A DNA stretch of 23,423 nt from positions 1 through 23,423 of the forward strand of contig JAKCWW010001142.1 of assembly GCA_026260175.1 (NCBI GenBank), written 5' to 3'. The first letter of the stretch is position 1. Every line of letters begins with the position of its first letter. A model generated the notes under the pieces. It searched no databases. It was not told the DNA's origin and was given only the letters and a program-made list of their open reading frames with translations. Of the stretch, positions 19,081 to 23,423 are shown piece after piece. Source of the stretch: Reticulitermes lucifugus. Lineage: Eukaryota; Arthropoda; Insecta; Blattodea; Rhinotermitidae. A program made the position numbers and the translations under genes.

Positions 19081-20605
19081 GATATCTTAATATTCCTTCA
19101 GGGTTATAATATATACGAACGGCTCAGTTGAAGAGTTATCTGTGGAAACTACAGCTAGAGAGAAGGGATTTGTCAGATATTTTCGTTGAAATTGTAAAGA
19201 TCTTTCTACTAGTAATTATATTACTCAGCAATTAACCAGGAGTCAAAGGTACACAAACATACGGGTATCTTATATGTAATAATTAACCAACAATCTCACT
19301 CACTGTGGCAGTCCAACTAGACTTCTTCCATTACCTGACTAATGTGACATTCTAAAAAAACGACGTTTCGGAGACTGGCTTTGCCTCCGTCCTATGGTTC
19401 AAGAGAGGAAAACTTAGCTCACCTGGACCCAGTACGTAAAGCTAGTATCCATCACTGATGACTTGTCAGGATAACCGGTCTCCAGATCGAAATTTGTACC
19501 CGAAAAGATCGGGATAGGGAGCAGGATTTCTACGCACTCGACCATAACGTTCGATGCTAATTGGTAATTATTCCTAATTTAAAACACGAGTAACACTCTC
19601 TTGAAGTATACTTAAGAGGGAATTCCATGTCTCCTTGAATTGAGAGGCAGTTGGTTCAAATATCTGGCGTTGATTTGAAATTTTTTTGGGGGCGGTATCT
19701 ATGTAAAATAGAGGCTGCGGAAAGGAGTCCCAGTAATCAACGCCTTCCACAAACTTTCCGAAATTGCCCTCCGGCGTACTTCCTATATTTCCCTCCCATC
19801 GTCTTGCCATTCTGATCACACGATTGTTTGTGGTGATAACCTGTGCTAGCGACAGGCGCTTCGATCTGTCAAAGAAGCCAGAAGGGGCTGGAGAGGAATA
19901 CAGCAGTGGACCGAGCTGTGAGTGCCATCGTCCCCACCATCCAAGGGAATTCTGTCCGTGACCTCATTATAGGATCGTCTATAACAGGCAGCTACTGTTG
20001 TGACCCTGTATGAACCGAAATCTGTTCTAATTATCTTATTGTTACAGTGGAGGAAAACGAATGAAGCCAACTTCATTAGCAGGGATCGTCAGGTGCACAC
20101 ATATCGAGTGTTGGTAAAATGTGTGGCTCTGGGCTCTATTTGTAGGATTTCCTGTCCCTTCTCATCCCATTAGCCATACTCGAAGTTACGCGGCGTTAAA
20201 CTCGACTATGAGAAATGTTTCTATACAGAAATCAGCTTCGGAAACGTGTTCCTTTGATTGTTGTAGTGCTGCGTTAGACTTACGTCTGAGGGTACAGGAT
20301 CAATCCGACCGGGTGTTTAGAAATTTGTTACTCCTATTCGTGAGTGAAGATGTAACATGTAAGCTGCACAATCTTAGGTATGCTCAACCTAGCAAAGACT
20401 TAAATTACTCTAAATAGTATGTAAGATTTCAGGTTCAATCTACGTCTCTCTCTCTCCATTACAAAAACCATCTCGTTGTGCTGTGTAGAGAAATGCCTCT
20501 ATGTATTCTATAAAACATTAAAATACACTTTATCTGAGAAATGTATGTTTTTAAGGCTAAAGCAGTAACGTTAGTGGTTTAAAAGTTCTGAACTCTCTTT
20601 TGAAA
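19081..20605. other. Unannotated DNA; one CTCCGAAAC stem motif on the minus strand
   Basis: At 19365-19392, read on the minus strand, GACGGAG, an 11-base spacer and CTCCGAAAC form the same kind of stem-plus-GAAAC motif as at 7764-7795, but the leading CTGAAGA is lost. Otherwise I see no gene. Frames at 19574-19819, 19846-20076 and 20121-20417 have no recognisable features. Confidence 0.4.
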
Positions 20606-20903
20606 GGAGCAGGGATACCTTAATTTGTATAGTGACTAGGCTACGGGCTGGACAATTCTGGGTTCGAATCCCGGCAGGAACAAGAGATTAGATTTGTCTC
20701 TTTTCCAAAACGTCTAGACCGGCGCGGTGGCCCACCTAGCCCACTATTCAGTTGGTATCTGGATTATTTTTCGGGGGTAAAGCGGCCGGAGCGTGAAGTT
20801 CTCCATTCTCCTAAATCTAGCACCGAGGTTAAGAATGAGTGGATATATATCTAGTTACTTCATATGGCTTTATGTAATGGACAGGGACAACTTTCCCTTC
20901 ACC
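20606..20903 (+). repeat. SINE-A, full length
   Basis: It starts GGAGCAGGGATACC and contains GTGACTAGGCTACGGGCTGG and a perfect box B, GGTTCGAATCC (20661-20671). It then gives GGCAGGAACAAGAG, TGTCTCTTTTCC, GTAAAGCGGCCGGAGCGTGA, AGGTTAAGAATGAGTGG and GGACAGGGACAACTTTCCC. The box A is damaged (TACCTTAATTTG), so transcription from its own promoter is doubtful. The block order matches the copy at 12444 throughout. Confidence 0.9.
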
Positions 20904-21095
20904 GTTTTACTGTGTTTAAAATAAACTGTATTAAATAGCAGATAATAAAGAGTGTACATTTGTCGGAACACGATTTTATATAATGTGTTTAAAATACTTA
21001 TGTTGCTGGCGAGTTCTTCTCCCTGAAAGCTGAGTCCTTCTAGTTTACCATTTAAAGTCCAGTGATAACTTTACGTACCACCATATTTAACATTC

Positions 21096-21098
<3 letters not shown>

Positions 21099-21133
<35 letters not shown>
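21099..21133 (+). repeat. (AC)n microsatellite
   Basis: Seventeen uninterrupted AC units, plus one A. Confidence 0.98.
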
Positions 21134-21135
<2 letters not shown>

Positions 21136-21229
21136 GCGTTGTTCTGTTTCGTTTGGATCCCAGAAGCAACAGCGATTATTTCGCTATACAGCTTTAACTG
21201 ACTGATTTTCATTAAGAATGCAGAGTGTT

Positions 21230-21465
21230 TACTGTGCGGTACGACCTGAATATCTAAATATACATCAGGTTAGTTTTCAAGGCCGTCACGGGGCTTTCAA
21301 CGCGGAGGTCTGGGCCTCATCCCGGGCCATTTCATGTGGGATTTGTGATAGAGAAAGTGGCACTGGTACAGGTTCTTCTTCGAGCACTTCCTTTTTCCCC
21401 TTTCAGTATTATTCCACCAATGCTCCATTTTCAGCTTTATCTCAGTACGACAATTATAAGGAGGA
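21230..21465 (+). repeat. tRNA-derived SINE, SINE-D type
   Basis: A tRNA-like T-arm half, GGTCTGGGCCTCATCCCGGG (box B of GGCCTCATCCC form), is followed by a body with GGATTTGTGATAGAGAAAG, ACAGGTTCTTCTTCGAGCAC, TTCCTTTTTCCCC and TTCCACCAATGCTCCATTTT. I recall bodies of this form (GGTTTTCTTCGGGTACTCC, TTTCCCCT, CCATTGCTCC) in insect SINEs. The head before box B is decayed. The 88- and 69-codon frames here are readings of it. Confidence 0.5.
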
Positions 21466-21614
21466 AATGCAGCGAAGCGTGTGAACCTTCCACCAAAACA
21501 GTGCTCGTTCTGATATCGGCGAGCACTGGACAGAAAATATGTTAACGGTGTTTTTTCTGTTTTGAAATGTTAATTAAGCAGACAGGTCTGGTTGAAACTG
21601 CGTCGTAAAGACAG

Positions 21615-21850
21615 CCACGACACTGAAGATTACTGTCTTTTATGACGTAACGCGGTGTAATATGGTAGAAGTTTATGGACGTTTCGGAGGAACGTGCTGT
21701 AGCCATAATCAGGGCAGACAGTAAACATCTTCTCTGAAGATGCAAGCAGCACGTTTCTCCTAAACGCCGGTAAATTGTGTCCAGAGTACACGGCGTCACG
21801 TCCCAGAAGACAGTATTTTTAATCGTCACTCGTGAGAACCTCAAATCTCG
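21615..21850. repeat. Foldback family FB1, two-armed copy
   Basis: The left arm (ACTGTCTTTTATGACGTAAC, GCGGTGTAATATGG, GACGTTTCGGAGGAACGTGC) is repeated in reverse complement by the right arm (minus-strand ACTGTCTTCTGGGACGTGAC, GCCGTGTACTCTGG, GGCGTTTAGGAGAAACGTGC). The loop is about 21705-21735. The minus strand holds a 100-codon frame with VFWDVTPC, YRRLGETCCLHLQ and SSETSINFYH, which matches spurious insect protein predictions I recall. Because the arms are inverted copies, the frame is a property of the repeat and not evidence of a gene. Confidence 0.7.
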
Positions 21851-23146
21851 TAATTTTCAAAATCTCAGGTCAGCTATTCAAGACAATCTGCACGTTTTCT
21901 CCCGACGTCACTTCAATCGAATACTGAGCAGTGAATGCAGGACAGTAAACTAAAACAACTTGGCTTCTGTGGTTTAATTTCTTGGATTTCCAGATCCTTC
22001 TTCCGTTCATTATTACCGTTTTTTCAGTATCAGAATACGAAATTCGAGCTTGTTGATTAGACTATCATATGAAGTTGTCTTTTATTAGGTGTTGTAAAAC
22101 TTTACCAAATAGTAGACCATTCTTTTGGAACAACACGGCAGTTAGGAACATTTTTACGTTTTACATAATATTATCAAACAACTGAATACCTAACAAACAC
22201 CCTGACGTACGGTAGTAGGAAGTAGTCAAGTGTGGATATACAGGGTAATTTTATGTGACAGCAGTCTTTTATCATTTCCCACCGATATTTCGCCGCGCGT
22301 GTTGGCGGTCGGATGAGTGGCCTACGTTCATACGACAAGCGGACCGACAGGAAGTGACAAACGTTATTTGTCAGATAAAATAATTATTCTACATGTATGT
22401 ATACGTATGTATAAGTATCCAAAAGATAAGTGGCTGTTTAAAATAAAACTCTGATCTTTGTAGAGGATTATTTTAAACCCTATCGTGAGCCATTTCAATC
22501 CGCTTGACATGCCCAAGCTTTTTTTCTGCCATGGCTGTTACTAAAATATTTATGCTTATATGTTTGTCTTGAACTGTCATATAGTAAAAATCTCTGCTTT
22601 AAATTACATCAGTCGAAACTGTATATACAATTCCTATTCCTCCCTGCATAATTCAAGCCCTCACCATGTCACATTTATTCACTTCACTCTGACATAATAA
22701 ATAATGAAAATAAACTATGAAGGTCCAATTAGTCTTTCGTCTTGTTTTCCAGGAAATATAAAGGCTGCTAATAATACAGGACACCAGTTGAGAGAGACCA
22801 AGGATTTACTGGGTTGTTGTGGGATGCTATTTTTGCGGCAGTTGTATGAATATCTCTTTCGTTATACTGCTGTGGCTTGAACAAAATCGAGTATTTGAGG
22901 CATATTTGCAAGACGTTTCGGGACTTGACTTGCTACTATTTTGTAGTATTTGGTAAGAACGTTTAGGGGTGTGAATTTCATCTCACGGTTAGATGTTTTG
23001 TTGTCACTATGCCCTCTTGAGGTCTGAGCTTTTCATTTTGAAGGTTTTTAGGAGCTAATTCTAGTCTCGTTTTTAGTTGTTCTGTTGGCGTTATATTGCT
23101 TTCAGGTCTTCAGTCGTCGTTCTGCGAATATGGTAGTAGAGTCAAC
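21851..23146. other. Unannotated DNA, no gene seen
   Basis: No supported feature. ATATACAGGGTAATTTTATG near 22236 recalls element ends of the TACAGGGTG type, but no partner end was found. The 60-codon frame at 23085-23267 runs into the palindrome that follows. Confidence 0.5.
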
Positions 23147-23342
23147 TCACGAAACGTCTTTAACATTGTCCATACTGTGTAAGTGCGTATATTACAATAT
23201 ATATATGTCGCCACCAACTCGTACACAGTGTTATAGCACAATACGCAATATGTCGGGGTTTTTGTAAAGTGATTGCATATTGTGTTCTAACATTGTGTAC
23301 GAGTTGGTGATATATATATTATTGTAATCACGAAACGTCTTT
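23147..23342. repeat. Palindrome between 15-bp direct repeats
   Basis: TCACGAAACGTCTTT occurs at 23147-23161 and 23328-23342. Between them, 23191-23251 and 23271-23328 are inverted copies: ATTACAATATATATATG, CCACCAACTCGTACACAGTG and AGCACAATACGCAATAT pair with ATATTGTGTTCTAACATTG, TGTACGAGTTGGTGA and ATATATTATTGTAAT. The loop is about 20 bases. The direct repeats have the length of a retroposition target duplication, but no A-tail or promoter box is visible. Confidence 0.8.
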
Positions 23343-23351
23343 TAAATATAC

Positions 23352-23423
23352 CTTTTTTTTCCAATGGCTCGACAGCCCCTTGGGGGCCTAGTCCGCCTCA
23401 TTTTTCGAGGCTTCACGATCACA
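23352..23423 (-). repeat. SINE-C, 3' end, cut by the window edge
   Basis: On the plus strand, a T-run is followed by CCAATGGCTCGACAGCCCC, GGGGGCCTAGTCCGCCTC and AGGCTTCACGATCACA. This is the reverse complement of the SINE-C tail at 13324-13389 (TGTGATCGCGGAACCTCA ... CCTAGGCCCACTAGGG ... CAAGCCATG and poly-A). The remainder must lie beyond the window. Confidence 0.85.

Noticed and set aside
21542..21844. A 100-codon gene with FWDVTPC and CCLHLQ
   Set aside because: It lies on one arm and loop of a palindromic repeat and the same string type recurs at 4535-4620 as DNA repeat without a frame.

Overview
The window looks like non-coding, repeat-filled DNA from a large animal genome, most likely an insect of the cockroach/termite/orthopteroid type. 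That attribution is an inference from repeat style and from recollection of similar repeat translations in such insects; no gene proves it. The base composition is AT-leaning. I find no protein gene that I can name, no operon-like organisation, no rRNA, no genuine tRNA gene and no CRISPR array. Reading frames are short (60 to 142 codons), and several fall inside repeats.

Layout. Positions 1-3145 are mostly featureless but hold a tRNA-derived SINE (1940-2133), a tRNA-like fragment (2582-2660) and a retroelement-like tail running into a SINE fragment (2800-3145). Positions 3146-6942 hold one foldback-family fragment (4535-4620) and a compound tetranucleotide microsatellite (4671-4868). Positions 6945-9481 are the densest part: a full-length SINE on the minus strand, a foldback of about 370 bp, a possible orphan exon (8202-8621), another SINE, and a 532-bp DNA transposon with 42-bp terminal inverted repeats, TAA flanks and a fragment of MADF-domain coding sequence. 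Positions 10598-14135 hold four SINEs, one of them with a clear 9-bp target-site duplication, plus a second foldback and an unidentified element. Positions 15263-17392 contain a hAT-like element, a SINE fragment, an interspersed-repeat fragment and two simple repeats. Positions 18619-19080 are a tandem array with a period of about 133 bp. Positions 20606-21850 hold another SINE pair, an (AC)n tract and a third foldback-family copy. The last 280 bases hold a palindrome between 15-bp direct repeats and the end of a SINE cut by the window edge.

The main unifying observations are these. One SINE family, called SINE-A here, is present six times on both strands. A palindromic family, called FB1 here, is present three times. 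A second SINE family (SINE-C) is present twice. Nothing suggests genes working together as a pathway; the window is a record of transposable-element insertion, possibly intergenic or inside a long intron.
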